64,000 nt of DNA from Rana temporaria (lineage: Eukaryota; Chordata; Amphibia; Anura; Ranidae). Location of the stretch: positions 329,060,720-329,124,719 of the forward strand of contig NC_053492.1 of the NCBI RefSeq assembly GCF_905171775.1, written 5' to 3'. The translations under genes were made by a program, and so were the position numbers. The notes beneath the pieces are model-generated. The model saw nothing but the letters and a program-made list of their open reading frames with translations, was not told the DNA's origin and made no database searches. This document shows positions 1 through 11,234 of the stretch, in pieces. How positions within the stretch are numbered: position 1 is the first letter of the stretch; the number at the start of each line of letters is the position of its first letter.

Positions 1-1071
1 TCCAAAGCACACTACCCGGCCGGTCAGGAAAGGGAGTGGGGACGAGCGAGCGCCCCCCCCCTCCTGAGCCGTGCCAGGCCGCATGCCCTCAACATGGGGG
101 GGTTGGGTGCTCTGGGGCAGGGGGGCGCACTGCGGGCCCCCCCACCCCAGAGCACCCTGTCCCCATGTTGATGAGGACAGGACCTCTTCCCGACAACCCT
201 TGCCGTTGGTTGTCGGGGTCTGCGGGCGGGGGCTTATCGGAATCTGGGAGTCCCCTCAAATAAGGGGGCCCCCAGATACCGGCCCCCCACCCTAAGTGAA
301 TGGATATGGGGTACATCGTACCCCTACCCATTCACCTAGAGGCAAAAAGTAAAAGTTATTAAACACACAACACAAGGGTTTTTAAAATAATTTATTAGTC
401 TGCTCCGGAGGCCCCCCTGTCTTCTTTATTAGCTCTAATACCAGGGGGGGCTTCTTCTTCCACTCTCCGGGGGTCTTCTCCGCTCTCCGGGGGGGGGGTT
501 TCTTCTTCCGCTCTCCGGGGGGGGGTCTTCTCTGCTCTCTGGGGGGGTTTCTTCTTCTGCTCTCCGGGGGGGGTCTTCTCCGCTCTCCGGGGGTCTTCTT
601 CTCTCTTCGCCGCTCTCCGCTGTTGACTCGGCGAACCCCGGTTCTTCTGCAGCTGTCCGGTGCCTTCTTCTTCAGCGCTGGCTGCCTGCTATCTTCGTGT
701 GTTAGCTCAATTACTAGCAGGCAGCCAGCGCGGTCTTCTGTGACGTCAGGTTCTTCTCTTCCCTTCTTCCGATGTTGACACGTCGCCTCTTCTCACTGCA
801 ATGATGGAAGCGCGCCTTGCATCCCATTTATATAGGCATCACCGTCCCATCATGCTCCGGTAGGTACCCACGTGGTGGGTGCACGTGGGTAGGCACCCAC
901 CACGTTCCCCGACAACCAACGGCAAGGGTTGTCGGGAAGAGGTCCTGTCCTCATCAACATGGCACCCAACCCCCCCATGTTGAGGGCATGCGGCCTGGCA
1001 CGGCTCAGGAGGGGGGGGCGCTCGCTCGTCCCCACTCCCTTTCCTGACCGGCCGGGTAGCGTGCTTTGGAT
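1..1071. repeat. Foldback repeat with long inverted arms, cut by window start
   Basis: Positions 1-218 are repeated in inverted orientation at about 907-1071. The right arm lacks about 50 bases present in the left arm, around 108-160. The arms are C/G-rich; between them lies about 690 bp with an AT-rich patch at 350-400 and G-run repeats. I see no coding potential beyond shadow ORFs. The family is unassigned and the left boundary may lie outside the window. Confidence 0.7.
437..640. repeat. Imperfect tandem repeat, CTTCT/CTCTCCGGGGG units
   Basis: Units of roughly 25-40 bp built from a pyrimidine run (CTTCTTC), CGCTCTCC and a run of 5-9 G recur about six times inside the foldback repeat. Unit length varies mainly in the G run, which suggests slippage. 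Confidence 0.6.
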
Positions 1072-1074
1072 ACG

Positions 1075-1154
1075 GGTCTGGTATGGATTGTAGGGGGACC
1101 CCCTACGTCGATTTTTCGGCATAGGGGGGGTCTCCTTACAACCCATACCAGACC
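1075..1154. repeat. Hairpin-forming inverted repeat
   Basis: GGTCTGGTATGG at the left pairs with CCATACCAGACC at the right, and the interior (AGGGGGACCCCC, then TAGGGGGGGTC) can extend the pairing. It abuts the right arm of the foldback repeat and is probably part of the same element. Confidence 0.6.
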
Positions 1155-1255
1155 TAAGGGCCTGGTATGCTCCTGGGGGGGGGAACCCATGCCGTTTTTT
1201 TCTTTGAAAATTGGCATGGAGTTCTCCCTCTCAGGAATGCATGCCGAGCGACGCT

Positions 1256-1610
1256 GTCAATTTTTCTTTTTTGTTTTTGTTTTCCCGGCGCTTTTTTTTT
1301 TTTTCACCTGTCGCAACTTTAGTGTCCCGTCGCAATCCACAAAGCCCGCCGTAAATTACGTTCGCGCGCTGCACGTCGGGAAAATTACGTCACACGCATG
1401 CGCAGTACGGCCGGCGCGGGAGCGCGCCTCATTTAAATTTCAAACGCCCCCCGGAGAGGAGGACCGCCTTGCGACGGAGGCACTTAAGTTACATGGCCTG
1501 AAATTTCTAGGTAAGTGCTTTGTGGATCAGGCACTTAGGTAGAAATTTTAAGTCAGTGTAACTTAACTGCTGAAAGTTAAGTTAGGCAGCTTTTTTGGGA
1601 ATCAGGCCCT
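1256..1610. mobile_element. Truncated GGGCCAGATTC-family MITE
   Basis: This stretch matches the right half of the complete copy at 6199-6883: the TTTCCCGGCGC block, the GCATGCGCAGTACG block, GCGCGGGAGCGCGCCT, and GGTAAGTGCTTTGTGGATC all recur in the same order. The right end is GAATCAGGCCCT. The left half is missing. Non-coding. Confidence 0.65.
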
Positions 1611-2364
1611 GTGTTTTTATGGCTTATTGAGAGTTTCACTTTGTGAGTTCCCACTTTTATTAATTTCTTAACCAATAAATTATCATTGGTAATGCACTGG
1701 GTGTGCGCGCTATTCATTTTGTTTTTCTTGTAGTTTCAATCGGATTACCCCACCTGAGGAAGGCAGCATCTAACATCCATCCAGTCTTGGCATACCATTT
1801 TACCGTTTTCCCTGTTGCCTTCTACTTCAGAGGGCCCCTTAGCACTGGAAGTGACTGTGTTTTTGTGTATGTTTACATGAGTGTGTGTATGTTTGTCTGT
1901 ATGTTACTTTTAATCCTGACCCCTAATACTGTACGAATCCAAACTGCTTTTTTTAAGCCAGTGGGACTGCTTTTTTTAGGGCTCATTCCCAATATCACAA
2001 GGACTGCTGCTCCTCTGAAAAGCAAGAATCACTTTCAGAGGCATTTGACAAGTGGTATTATATCACCTCCACACCGCCTGTTTTAACTCTCTAAATGCAG
2101 CACCTCCATGTTGCAACCAGATGCAATATATACAGTTGTGGCGCAGTAAGACCCCCGGCACTGCGGTAGTGCCTGTCAAACGAGACAGGGGGTATAATTC
2201 CTGCCATGGCCGCAAAGCAAGAAGTCGAGGCAGCAGCATGTCTACAACCCCGGCCACTGGATCTGCAGCTAAATGAGGAGCAGTTGGGGTTGTAAAAACG
2301 TGGCTCAACTGCATGGTTTTACCCCCCAATCTCACATGTGAATGAGCCGTTAGACTTGGCTGCC
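1611..2364. other. Unassigned DNA
   Basis: No gene, repeat or domain recognised. ORFs here are short and show no recognisable motif. Duplicated phrases such as GTGGGACTGCTTTTTT near 1960 look like local slippage. Confidence 0.4.
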
Positions 2365-2368
2365 TTAA

Positions 2369-2827
2369 AGGGTCACTAAAGGAAAAAAATGTTTTTGCTG
2401 AAATGACTGTTTACAGGGTATAGAGACATAATAGTTAACTGATTCCTTTTAAAAATGATTAAAAATAGATAAAAACCAATCATATAATGTACCTACAGTT
2501 TAGTTTAGTTTTTGCTGTTGTTTCCTGGTTCTCTGATGTACAGAGCCAGAGAGCCAATAGAGGGCAGTGATGCTTTGTCTAAAATCCCTCAGCACCAATC
2601 CAGTTTCGTTTTACAAACAGTAATTACACCTCTTTGTTTAGTTACCACAGTTAGAAATCTCCCAGTACTGTGGTGATCGGGAAACAGACAACCAGGAGGT
2701 GTCCAGAACAGAGAGGAATTACAGCAACATCAAAGCAAAAACGAACAATGACAACATGAAACCAGGACTGCAGTAAGGTAAAGGAAGCTATTTAGCTAAA
2801 AAAAAAAAAAAAATCCTTTAGTGACCT
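2369..2827. mobile_element. TTAA-flanked MITE (piggyBac type)
   Basis: TTAA at 2365-2368 and 2828-2831 flank terminal inverted repeats AGGGTCACTAAAGGA and TCCTTTAGTGACCT. The 459-bp interior is AT-rich and non-coding, with a poly-A run next to the right end. TTAA target duplication is the hallmark of the piggyBac superfamily; assignment rests on this and on the inverted ends. Confidence 0.8.
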
Positions 2828-2831
2828 TTAA

Positions 2832-3353
2832 GACTGCAAAATGCTTTTAAAGGGCAACGTGACTGAAAAAAGATTGTGAATCACTGCTCTGCACAACATA
2901 AAGGCTAATGAATCTGTAGTTCCAAAATAAGACCTGGGAAGACCAATCAGACTCATTGAAAACAAAGGAAGGATGTACAGTATACCAGTTCTAAGTTCTA
3001 AATTTCTGACAAGATCAGAAGGTATATTTAGGCACTTATCGAACAGATATAACAAAATGCTTTCATTGTAGGGTAACAGGTTCAAAGGATACAAAGTAAG
3101 GATCATTGTTAAGGTTCATATACACTTTGAGGAGGAATGAAATTGCACAAACGTTATATTTGGTTTAATTACCTCTGCTTGATTTACACTGATTGTATCA
3201 GTGTTGCTTTTGTTAATTGAATGAAACACGCCTGAAAAAAAAAGCAAAAGAGAGCAAAAGTTAAATAGAACACACAATCAGGGGACAGCTGGGTATGTAA
3301 AAAACAACACTGGAATTCACAAGTCATGTCCAATAAAATACAGTAAATGTGAT
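2832..3353. other. Unassigned DNA
   Basis: No recognisable gene or repeat. It lies between a TTAA MITE and a hAT MITE and may be unique flanking DNA. Confidence 0.4.
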
Positions 3354-3361
3354 AGCATACA

Positions 3362-4546
3362 CAGGGCCGTCTTTAATATGGTTTGGGCCCTGGGCAAACA
3401 TTTTTTTGGGCCCCCCTCCAGCTTATTTTGGGCCTGGCTGGTTCACATGTATGTGTTTTGGCGGCCCTCATTTGTGCAGGCACAGCAGCCCATTGATTTG
3501 AATGGGCTGCCATGCCTTTGTTTCCTGCAGAAAAAAGGTGCATTCAGCATTTTAAAAATACAGTTGCCTTGAAATCCATTCTGCTTTTGCACCATGCTAC
3601 TTACCCTCAGTTCTTGCACACACAAATGCACTGTGTTTTTAAAATCGTGACCTAAACGTCTAAAAATGCAGCAAGTTTGACAGTGCGGGAACTGCAGATA
3701 AGTCACAGCAGACAGCAGAATGGACAGACAGTGCTGTATTTCAGTGCTTGATGGGCATAGGTGTGCCGTGTGCGCAGCCTATTACATGAGGCATGCGCTT
3801 TTCTTTGCAGGAAACGCAGGCATGGTGGCCCATTCAAATGAATGGGCTGCTGTGCCTGCGCAAATGTGGGCCGCCAAAACACATACAACATACATGTGAA
3901 CCAGCCAGGCCCAAAATAAGCCCATCAAGCAGTTAAATACAGACAGTAATGCCATGTGCTCTGAGGCCTTACTCAGCCTGGACTGCAGGTCTGGTCTGTG
4001 ATTTAAAGAGTTCCTCTATTTTACACATGGCATGGGGTCCCATGGTGCTAAAGCAGAATGGACAGACGGTGCTGTGAACCCCAGGCCATGCCATGTGTAA
4101 AATAGAGGAACTTTTTAAAACACTGACCAGACCTGCAGTGAATCATCAAATATTATGAAGACTTTGGGCACACTCTACAGAAAACTTCTACTTACAATAT
4201 AGATTAGCAAACAGTGACATACCTTGAGGAGCAGGACATGAAGAAGTCAGCCTCGGGAAGAGCAAACTGGGGATGTTATAAAATCACATTCTAATTCACT
4301 TTTATATACAAGCAGCACCCAGTGGCAGGAAGGGAGAAGTACACGTCTAAAGGGAAGCCAGGGGTGCTGTACATTTTAAAACACTGGGAAGGGAAGCAGT
4401 ACTGGCACTGGCTGCGTGCCGCTGATGATTTTCAGCCTGATTTGTGGGCAGCACAGGGGCTTAACAGGCGGCTCTGCTTTGGGCCCCCAACAGTGACAGG
4501 GCCCTGGGCAGCTGCCCCTGTTTGCCCTATGGTAAAGACGGCCCTG
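3362..4546. mobile_element. Non-autonomous hAT element with 8-bp TSD
   Basis: The target duplication AGCATACA occurs exactly at 3354-3361 and 4547-4554. Ends are CAGGGCCGTCTTTA and TAAAGACGGCCCTG. The interior holds nested inverted repeats: about 3420-3545 against 3790-3922 (cores GCTTATTTTGGGCC and GGCCCAAAATAAGC), and 4008-4036 against 4081-4112 (TCTATTTTACACATGGCATG). No transposase. The 8-bp duplication and CAGGG ends fit the hAT superfamily. Confidence 0.9.
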
Positions 4547-4554
4547 AGCATACA

Positions 4555-4785
4555 GCAAGCTACAGGTTTTTTTCAAGGAGACATTAGGGTTATTATTATA
4601 CCCCCAATGTCACCTCTGCAATCCCTTGAATCCAAAAAGCACGCACTGTACAGTGACATGAATGAACTGTACTTTTGTATACTTAAAATAAAGTTCAGTG
4701 AAAAATAAAAAGGGAGCTAAATTGCTCACCAGACCGCCCCCTACCACAACCAGAATGGACAGCTGCTGAAAAGGAAACAGCTGTG
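4555..4785. other. Unassigned DNA upstream of the CR1 fragment
   Basis: No feature recognised. The 5' limit of the CR1 LINE probably falls somewhere in its right half, but the first alignable residues lie just downstream. Confidence 0.35.
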
Positions 4786-5157
4786 GTTTACCTCACCATC
4801 ATTTGTCCATTGCGTCTGAATACAGCTTCATTGAAAACTGATGCAGAGCTTATTACTAATGTTCAGATAAATGAACACCTGAGTAGCAGTGATCATAACA
4901 TGATTTCATTTGATGTTAGCTGTAAGCAAGAGATACATACAGGAAAGATAAAAACACTTAATTTCAAGAGAGCAAATTTTCCAAGGATGAGGGCTGCTCT
5001 CCAGGACTTGGAGAGAATATTGGCATCGATGAACACAGAACAGAAATGGGAATTCTTCAAAAAGACCGTTTATGAACTCACTGCAAAGTATATTCCCATG
5101 GGCAATAAGTTTAAAAGGCTAAAGATAAAACCTATGTGGCTCACGGTCAAAGTTTAA
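4786..5157 (+). pseudogene. CR1 ORF2 fragment: endonuclease C-terminus and linker
   Basis: An open stretch of about 124 codons. It contains SSSDHNMISF, the SDH catalytic motif at the end of AP-type (EEP) endonuclease domains of non-LTR retrotransposons. Downstream come LNFKRANFPRMR and KWEFFKK, typical of the CR1 linker before reverse transcriptase. The N-terminal endonuclease half is missing. It ends at a stop, and recognisable linker sequence resumes after the palindromic MITE at 5224-5700. Confidence 0.75.
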
Positions 5158-5223
5158 AAAGCTATAAACAATAAGAAAATAGCTAGGAACACTAGTGTCG
5201 TTTAAATGTTACAAAGAATATTA

Positions 5224-5700
5224 GGCCCCGTACACACGAGAGGATATCCGCTGGAAACGGTCCGCCGGACCGTTTCCAGCGGATAAATCCTCTGGCGGAT
5301 TTGGATCTGATGGCTGTACACACCATCAGATCGAAATCCGCGCGGAATACATCCGCGGTGACGTGTCGCGCCGTCGCCGCGACGATGACGCGGCGACGTG
5401 CGCGACGCTGGAAGGTAAATACTTCCACGCATGCGTCGAAACATTACGACGCATGCGAGGGAGGGGAGCGGACGGACTGATCCGGTGAGTCTGTACAGAC
5501 GACCGGATCAGTCCGCTGGACTGGATTCCAGCAGATAGATTTTGTAGCATGCTACAAAATTTTTATCCGCTGGGAATCCGTCGGCTGGATTTTTATCCGC
5601 CGGGAAATGTCCGCTCGGACGTACACACGACCGGATCTATCTGCTGGAACTGATCCGCGGATCAATCCCAGCGGATAGATCCGGTCGTCTGTACGAGGCC
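5224..5700. mobile_element. Palindromic MITE P1 (GGCCCCGTACACACG ends)
   Basis: Ends are GGCCCCGTACACACGA and TCTGTACGAGGCC, flanked by TTA and TAA, so the duplication is TA or a mutated TWA. The interior is made of stacked inverted repeats, for example GGAAACGGTCCGCCGGACCG followed by TTTCC, and GCATGCGTCG against CGACGCATGC. It is CpG-dense against AT-rich surroundings and non-coding. It interrupts CR1 codons. A PIF/Harbinger-like origin is possible but not shown. Confidence 0.85.
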
Positions 5701-6198
5701 TAACAGGATATGTAAAGAGGAAATCAAGGATGCAAAAATTTAAAACAAACGACAGATCGCAAAAGATAGTAGGACAAGCCCCAAAACATTCTTCAAATAT
5801 ATTAATAGCAAAAAGGTCAAGTCTGAGCATGTAGGCCCTTTACAAAATAATCTAGAGTGGGTGACTGGGGACAAAGAGAAAGCTAATTTATTAAATGCTT
5901 TCTTCAGCTCTGTGTATACAATGGAGCATGGGGGAGCTCATGTCCATAATGGGGGTTGTAGTGACACAGCCCCAAATCCACAATGGCTCAAAAGTCATAT
6001 GGTCCAGAAATATTTAGACAGAATAAAGGTGGATAAAGCACCTGGACCAGATGGCATCCACCCACTGATCCTAAAAGAATTGAGCTCTGTAATTTCAAAG
6101 CCATTGAATCTAGTTTTTAGGGACTCATTAATGACAGAAATAGTACCACTGGATTGGCGTAGAGCCAATGTGGTACCCATATTTAAAAAAGGAACAAA
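5701..6198 (+). pseudogene. CR1 ORF2 fragment: start of reverse transcriptase
   Basis: The reading frame includes SPKTFFKYINSKK, KANLLNAFFSSVYT, VDKAPGPDGIHP, and DWRRANVVPIFKKGTK. These are the pre-RT and first RT blocks of CR1/L2-like LINEs. Its last codons, GTK, run directly into the MITE at 6199. Removing that MITE and one copy of its duplication gives GTKSLPSNYRPVS, the normal CR1 sequence. Confidence 0.85.
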
Positions 6199-6883
6199 GG
6201 GCCAGATTCACAAAAGGGATACGACGGCGTATCTGCTGATACGCCGTCGTATCCCTGTTTCTATCTATGCGACTGATTCATAGAATCAGTTCCGCATAGA
6301 TATCCCTAAGATCAGACAGGTGTAATAGTTTTACACTGTCGGATCTTAGGATGCAGTACCGCGGCCGCCGCTAGGGGGAGTTTGCGTCGTAAACCAGCGT
6401 CGGGTATGCAAATTAGCAGTTACGGCGATCCACAAAACTTTTTCCCGTCGTTACGTCGCCGCAAGTGTTAGTTTGCTGTCGCAAAGATAGGGCACCTTTT
6501 ACAAAGTGTAAAATTACTACACCATGTAAAAGTATACCCGTCTTTCCCGCGTCGCTTTTGAATTTTTTATAAAAAATTTCCCGGCGCAAGTCTTTTTTTC
6601 ACGTCGCGATTCACAAAACGTCGGTGCGTCGTAATTTCGCGCAAAGCATGTCGGGAAATTTCCGTCGGGAGCATGCGCAGTACGTCTGGCGCGGGAGCGC
6701 GCCTAATTTAAATGGTACCCGCCCCATTTGAATTGGCCCGCCTTGCGCCAGACGGATTTAGGATACACCGCCGCAAATTTCCAGGTAAGTGCTTTGTGGA
6801 TCGGGCACTTAGACAGAAAATTTGCGGCGGTGTAACCTAAATTGGTTAGGTTACGCTGCGCCCGGGCTACGTGAATCTGGCCC
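6199..6883. mobile_element. GGGCCAGATTC-family MITE G1, complete
   Basis: Terminal inverted repeats GGGCCAGATTCAC and GTGAATCTGGCCC are flanked by AAA on both sides (6196-6198 and 6884-6886), a 3-bp duplication; CAAAG with slightly shorter ends is equally possible. The subterminal region has GATACGACGGCGTAT against ATACGCCGTCGTATC. The 685-bp interior is non-coding and CpG-rich. Insertion split CR1 codons exactly, so the boundaries are firm. A 3-bp duplication suggests a PIF/Harbinger relative. Confidence 0.88.
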
Positions 6884-6921
6884 AAAGTCTTTACCAAGTA
6901 ACTATAGACCTGTTAGTGTTA
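6884..6921 (+). pseudogene. CR1 ORF2 fragment: SLPSNYRPVS block
   Basis: A 38-bp scrap coding SLPSNYRPVS, the second RT block. It is wedged between the MITE at 6199-6883 and MITE P2. The next CR1 codons, TSIVGKILEHLIKDHI, appear only at 17073, more than 10 kb away. Confidence 0.85.
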
Positions 6922-7011
6922 GGCCGCGTACACACCGGCAAACATGTACGATGAAACCGGTCCGCCGGACCGTTTTCACCGTACATGTCTGCCCGGGGAT
7001 TTCTGTACGAT

Positions 7012-8884
7012 ATTATTTTGGGAACAACTGCGCTAAGGTAGAGAGTTTAGGATTAATAAGCAGCAATTAAATTGTGTATAAACAAAGTAAATATATAAAA
7101 AAGGAAGATTAATTGCGCTAAACCAAAAAATGAACATATGTTAATCAAACATATTGAACGTGTACTGAGGTGCATGTGCTAAAAAATTCTTAGATTAACA
7201 ATCTGAATTTATACACCATTAAAGTAATCCCATGTGATCAGAGGGCCCAAAGCCACCTGGCCCTACTGAGCAATGCAATATAGTGAGAATTGCCACGTAG
7301 GCGTGACAAATTATTAAATAAATTGGAATTAAAGAACCACAAATAAGTGAATAAAGTCCATAAACTTCAATTTAGAGATGAATGTGATAAATCCAAGTGA
7401 AAATGAAGACACCCGTGAGAGCTTTAAAGACGCTGGTTGTAGCATTAAACGTGAATCCACCACCGATCACACAGCTGCTTACCAGAAATCTAGGTCCTGC
7501 CGGACCACTATCAACATGTCTTTCCACCATAGATGTCAAATCCGCAGAAAAGTTCACCACTTGCGCTGGGACCATGCCGTGCTCAATGATGAAAAAACAC
7601 AAAACAGGCTCCACATAGCATAAATCCGGGTGAATTTATTTAAAATAAAGTAAAAACAGGTATACAACTCACATTTGGGTTGATAAACCAAGCAGTTGGC
7701 CTGTAACGCCGGCCGGACGTATCAGGAACAAAAGCCACTCGTTGGAGAAATGAAGGGGATGGCGTCCACACGTCACTCACTCCACCCGACGCGTTTCGTG
7801 AGAAATCACTTCGTCTCGGGGTACGAGTGGCGTGGGACGCCACCCCTCTTTATAGGAACACATTAGGCTATCAAACAATCGAGTCATAATTACCAGGCCC
7901 CGCTCCGGGATCCCCGCGCACGCCGGAAGTGTAGCAGATCAACATCCGGGTCATTGGGTTGTCCAGGACTCAATGCCCATAGGACGCATAACAGCTCCGC
8001 CCAAAGGGGGCTGACACCTATGACGCGCGCATCACTCACCAAGGCGAGGCATGACGGGACCACCCTCACAGGGGCGGGACTGTATGTGTCACGGCTCGAG
8101 TGCTTGAAGCTCACATTAAACAGTTAGTGGCAGTAAATATCAACTTGTGCCCATGACTACACCTCGTGTGTCATGGAGCATCATCGAGTTAACCATTCAA
8201 TAAAGAGAATTTAAAAAGGAATTAAAATTCAATCAAACCACCTTCAATCGTAACCAAGCCTCACTGTGGGTCACTCACGCATGCGCCGGACCAACAAAAC
8301 CCAGTGGTTGCACTCCACAGGGCCTTGTACTAGCCATTCTCAGGACAGATTCACCCGTATCATAAAGGGATGAGTGAGAAAGTCGTGGCAGTGTCACACA
8401 GTGAGCTCGACATGTTATTATATGGCCCATATCCAAAATTAAATTCAGAGTATAAGGGACATGTGTAAAATTATCTAAACTTAATCAAAAGTTAAATCTT
8501 GTACATATGTGAAAATATAAATATATTAATTAGTGATAATTAAATTGATTCTATTATATGGGCAACCACAATAATCAAAGTCCCATATATTACAAAATGT
8601 GATCACTATGGATCTTAAGTGAATACCCAATAAACCCCTATACGGGGAATATTCAATTAATAAAAACTAGTACATGATTCAAAACAATTAATCCCAATCC
8701 ATAAATCAACATAAAAATATATAAATCTAAAATTTGGAAAAAGGGGACTTGCCCTAATATCAATGAAGGCTGTCACCAAACAGTGTATCCATGATTAGTT
8801 TTTTCCGTCAGAACAGAAAAATTCAATCCCCTGCCAGAGAAGTCTCAAAACTGACCACCATGGACTAAGCATTATTTATAAATG
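7012..8884 (-). repeat. PLE1 terminal repeat a (PLTR, downstream copy)
   Basis: A 1.87-kb terminal repeat. Its first bases on the element strand overlap the last codons and stop of ORF2, so the repeat includes the coding 3' end, as in other Penelope elements. It contains a hammerhead-like motif (7786-7819) and a splice-donor-like CTGGTAAG on the minus strand near 7477-7484. The outer end is AT-rich with a TTGCGCTAAAC box. Confidence 0.9.
7786..7819 (-). ncRNA. Hammerhead-ribozyme-like motif, PLE1 repeat a
   Basis: The minus strand reads GAGACGAA, a GTGA/TCAC hairpin with TTTC loop, then GAAACGCGTCGGG. This resembles the CUGANGA, stem II, GAAA order of a hammerhead core, but the first box has mismatches (including U to A) and one extra base precedes the stem. 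Hammerheads are known in Penelope terminal repeats. Here it is more likely a degenerate or remodelled form. Confidence 0.35.
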
Positions 8885-11234
8885 CATTAATGTCAGTGTC
8901 CACGTTGAGGCCATGAGGAAGATATGTCCTCAATCTGTGGATCCATGCCATTTCAGTCTTCGAGATCTCTCTAATTAGGGAACTCCCCCTCCAGTTCGGT
9001 TTGTATTTATCGATACCCACAAACAAAGTCCCCTCTGGATTTCTATGATGAACCAAATCATAGTGTCTCGAAACCGAATGGTTTGGAAAGCCATTTCTTA
9101 TCTTAGCTATATGTTCGTTTAATCTGATTTTTAATTCCCTCTTGGTCCTCCCTACATACTGAAGCCCGCAGGGGCATTGGAGTAAGTAAACCACCCCCTT
9201 ACTGGAACAGGTAATGAATGGTTTCACTTCATATGTTCGACCAGTGCTAGTGGAGGAGAAATGGGTGATCTTCCGATCTCGACATTTATTTAGAGAACAC
9301 ACCTGACAGTTTTTGCATCTGTGATAACCCGTAAGGGTTTGCCAGAAAATTCTTGTTTCGCTAGGGGGGTCCTGGACACTTGGGGCCACACTGGCTCCCA
9401 AGGAGGAGGCACCGCGAAACACCACAGATGGTCTTGCTGGTAACACAGGTGCCAGTACAAGATCACTTTGCAGTATATGCCAGTGTTTTCTGATTAAACG
9501 TTTAATATTTTGATGTTGTACTGAGAAAGTAGTTATAAATGGCAAAGAGGAGACTTTGTTTTCCTGTTTAGTCTGCACCTTTAACAGGGATTCTCTCTCC
9601 ATGTTACGGGCAGAGCATACCGCCTGGTCCAGTATCAACGGGTCATACCCCTTCTCAAGAAATTTGTTTGATAGAACAGTTGCCTGGGTATCGAAGACTT
9701 CAACTTCTGTGCAGTTGCGTCTGATTCTGGTGTATTGTCCCTGAGGAACTGCCTTTAGCCATGGACCGTAGTGGCAACTGTCCACAGGAATGAACGAGTT
9801 CCTGTCTGTCGGTTTAAAAAAAGTACTCGTGACAAACCTGTCACCCACTATGCCAATGTTCAAATCCAGGAAATTTACCAGAGTCTGACTTGCAGAAAAA
9901 GTGAATCTGATGCCTCTAACATTATCGTTAAGGAAACTCATAAACACGTCCAACTCGTCTCTATCTCCATCCCATAGGAGGAGGACGTCGTCGATATACC
10001 TGACCCAAAGGGCCACTTCGGGTCTTTGGCAACCATCGACGACGTCGTCCTCCTCCCATTTGGCCATGAAGAGATTCGCCAAGCTGGGGGCATATTTAGC
10101 CCCCATGGCCACTCCTCGGTCCTGGCAAAAAAAACAGTTGTCGAACCAAAAATAATTGTGACTTGCTGCAAACTGCAGCAAAGTCACAATAAACTCAATC
10201 TGCTCTGAGACCAGAGTTGAATCCTTGGTTAGGTAAAATCTTACAGCCTCAAGACCTAAGTCGTGGGGGATTATGGTGTAGAGGGATGTCACGTCAGCCG
10301 TGACCATCCACACACCTTCCCTGGGGGCCATTCCCGATAGCAGGTTAATGACCTGCTTCGTGTCTCCAATGAAGGAGGGTATCTTACGCACCAGAGGTTG
10401 CAAATAAAAATCAATGTACTTGCCCACCCGGGACGTGATGGAATCAATCCCACTGACAATGGGACGTCCCGGGGGGCAAGTTTGATTCTTATGAATTTTC
10501 GGGAGATAGTATATCACCGGTGTGCGGGGAGCCACTGGTACCAGGAATAAACTCTCCTTTTCATTTATAATCCCTTTCTGAAGGCCTTGATCCACAATAG
10601 TCTCCAAGTCGCGTTTGTACTTGACTACCGGGTCACGGCTTAGAGGGGTGTAAGTGTCATCGTCGTCCACGATGCGGTGCATCTCTGCAACATAATCGCA
10701 TCTATCTAGGACGACGATGCCACCCCCTTTATCAGCCGGTCTAATGACAAGCGATTTGTTAGAGCATAACGAATCGAGTCCGATCTCAAGGTCTTTATTC
10801 AATTTTGCCCTCCTGATTTTCATATTATCCAAATCTTTAAGAACAACGTCCCTGAACATCCTTATACTCGCTGGTAGGGTACCGGGATTGAACAATGAAG
10901 CGTTGGATAAATTTGAATGTCTATATTTTGGGGCATGCTGGGGACCTTCAGTAATTGGATTCATCAAGAAATGTCTCTTAATGCTCAATTTTCTTGAAAA
11001 CTTGTGAACATCCATAAAGGTTTGAAATTTGCTCAGATTTCTCGGAGGTGCAAACTTCAAACCTTTATCCAACAGCCTCTTTTCAGAATCTGTTAGTGTT
11101 TGTTGACTCAAGTTGTAGATCCCAATACCTACACTCTTCTTCTCTTTGGATGCTTGGGCTCTCCTCCCCCCTCTGGTCCCTCTCTTGGTTCTGTAGGCCA
11201 TGCTGGGCCGTGATGGCTCCTGGGAAAACCCCAA
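8865..11234 (-). CDS. Penelope-like reverse transcriptase with C-terminal GIY-YIG endonuclease (PLE1 ORF2)
   Basis: 789 codons, uninterrupted. Residues 40-64 carry NLSQQTLTDSEKRLLDKG, the conserved N-terminal block of Penelope proteins. RT blocks follow: VIRPADKGGGIVVLD (163-177), YLPKIHKN (243-250) with RPIVSG, the first catalytic Asp in VTADVTSLY (D314), GVAMGAKYAPSLANLFM (374-390), YIDD (413-416), and a block near LVNFLDLNI (452-460). A zinc-binding Cys cluster (C640, C643, C646, C651) precedes the GIY-YIG nuclease: GVVYLL (680-685), YVGRT (693-697), Arg704, and a Glu in the 756-761 region. The protein should reverse-transcribe element RNA at a nick made by its own nuclease. The chosen Met lies inside the last 106 bp of ORF1, in the -1 frame. 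An in-frame start further downstream (SMAYR) is possible. Confidence 0.95.
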   Translation of the reverse strand: MGFSQEPSRPSMAYRTKRGTRGGRRAQASKEKKSVGIGIYNLSQQTLTDSEKRLLDKGLKFAPPRNLSKFQTFMDVHKFSRKLSIKRHFLMNPITEGPQHAPKYRHSNLSNASLFNPGTLPASIRMFRDVVLKDLDNMKIRRAKLNKDLEIGLDSLCSNKSLVIRPADKGGGIVVLDRCDYVAEMHRIVDDDDTYTPLSRDPVVKYKRDLETIVDQGLQKGIINEKESLFLVPVAPRTPVIYYLPKIHKNQTCPPGRPIVSGIDSITSRVGKYIDFYLQPLVRKIPSFIGDTKQVINLLSGMAPREGVWMVTADVTSLYTIIPHDLGLEAVRFYLTKDSTLVSEQIEFIVTLLQFAASHNYFWFDNCFFCQDRGVAMGAKYAPSLANLFMAKWEEDDVVDGCQRPEVALWVRYIDDVLLLWDGDRDELDVFMSFLNDNVRGIRFTFSASQTLVNFLDLNIGIVGDRFVTSTFFKPTDRNSFIPVDSCHYGPWLKAVPQGQYTRIRRNCTEVEVFDTQATVLSNKFLEKGYDPLILDQAVCSARNMERESLLKVQTKQENKVSSLPFITTFSVQHQNIKRLIRKHWHILQSDLVLAPVLPARPSVVFRGASSLGASVAPSVQDPPSETRIFWQTLTGYHRCKNCQVCSLNKCRDRKITHFSSTSTGRTYEVKPFITCSSKGVVYLLQCPCGLQYVGRTKRELKIRLNEHIAKIRNGFPNHSVSRHYDLVHHRNPEGTLFVGIDKYKPNWRGSSLIREISKTEMAWIHRLRTYLPHGLNVDTDINAFINNA

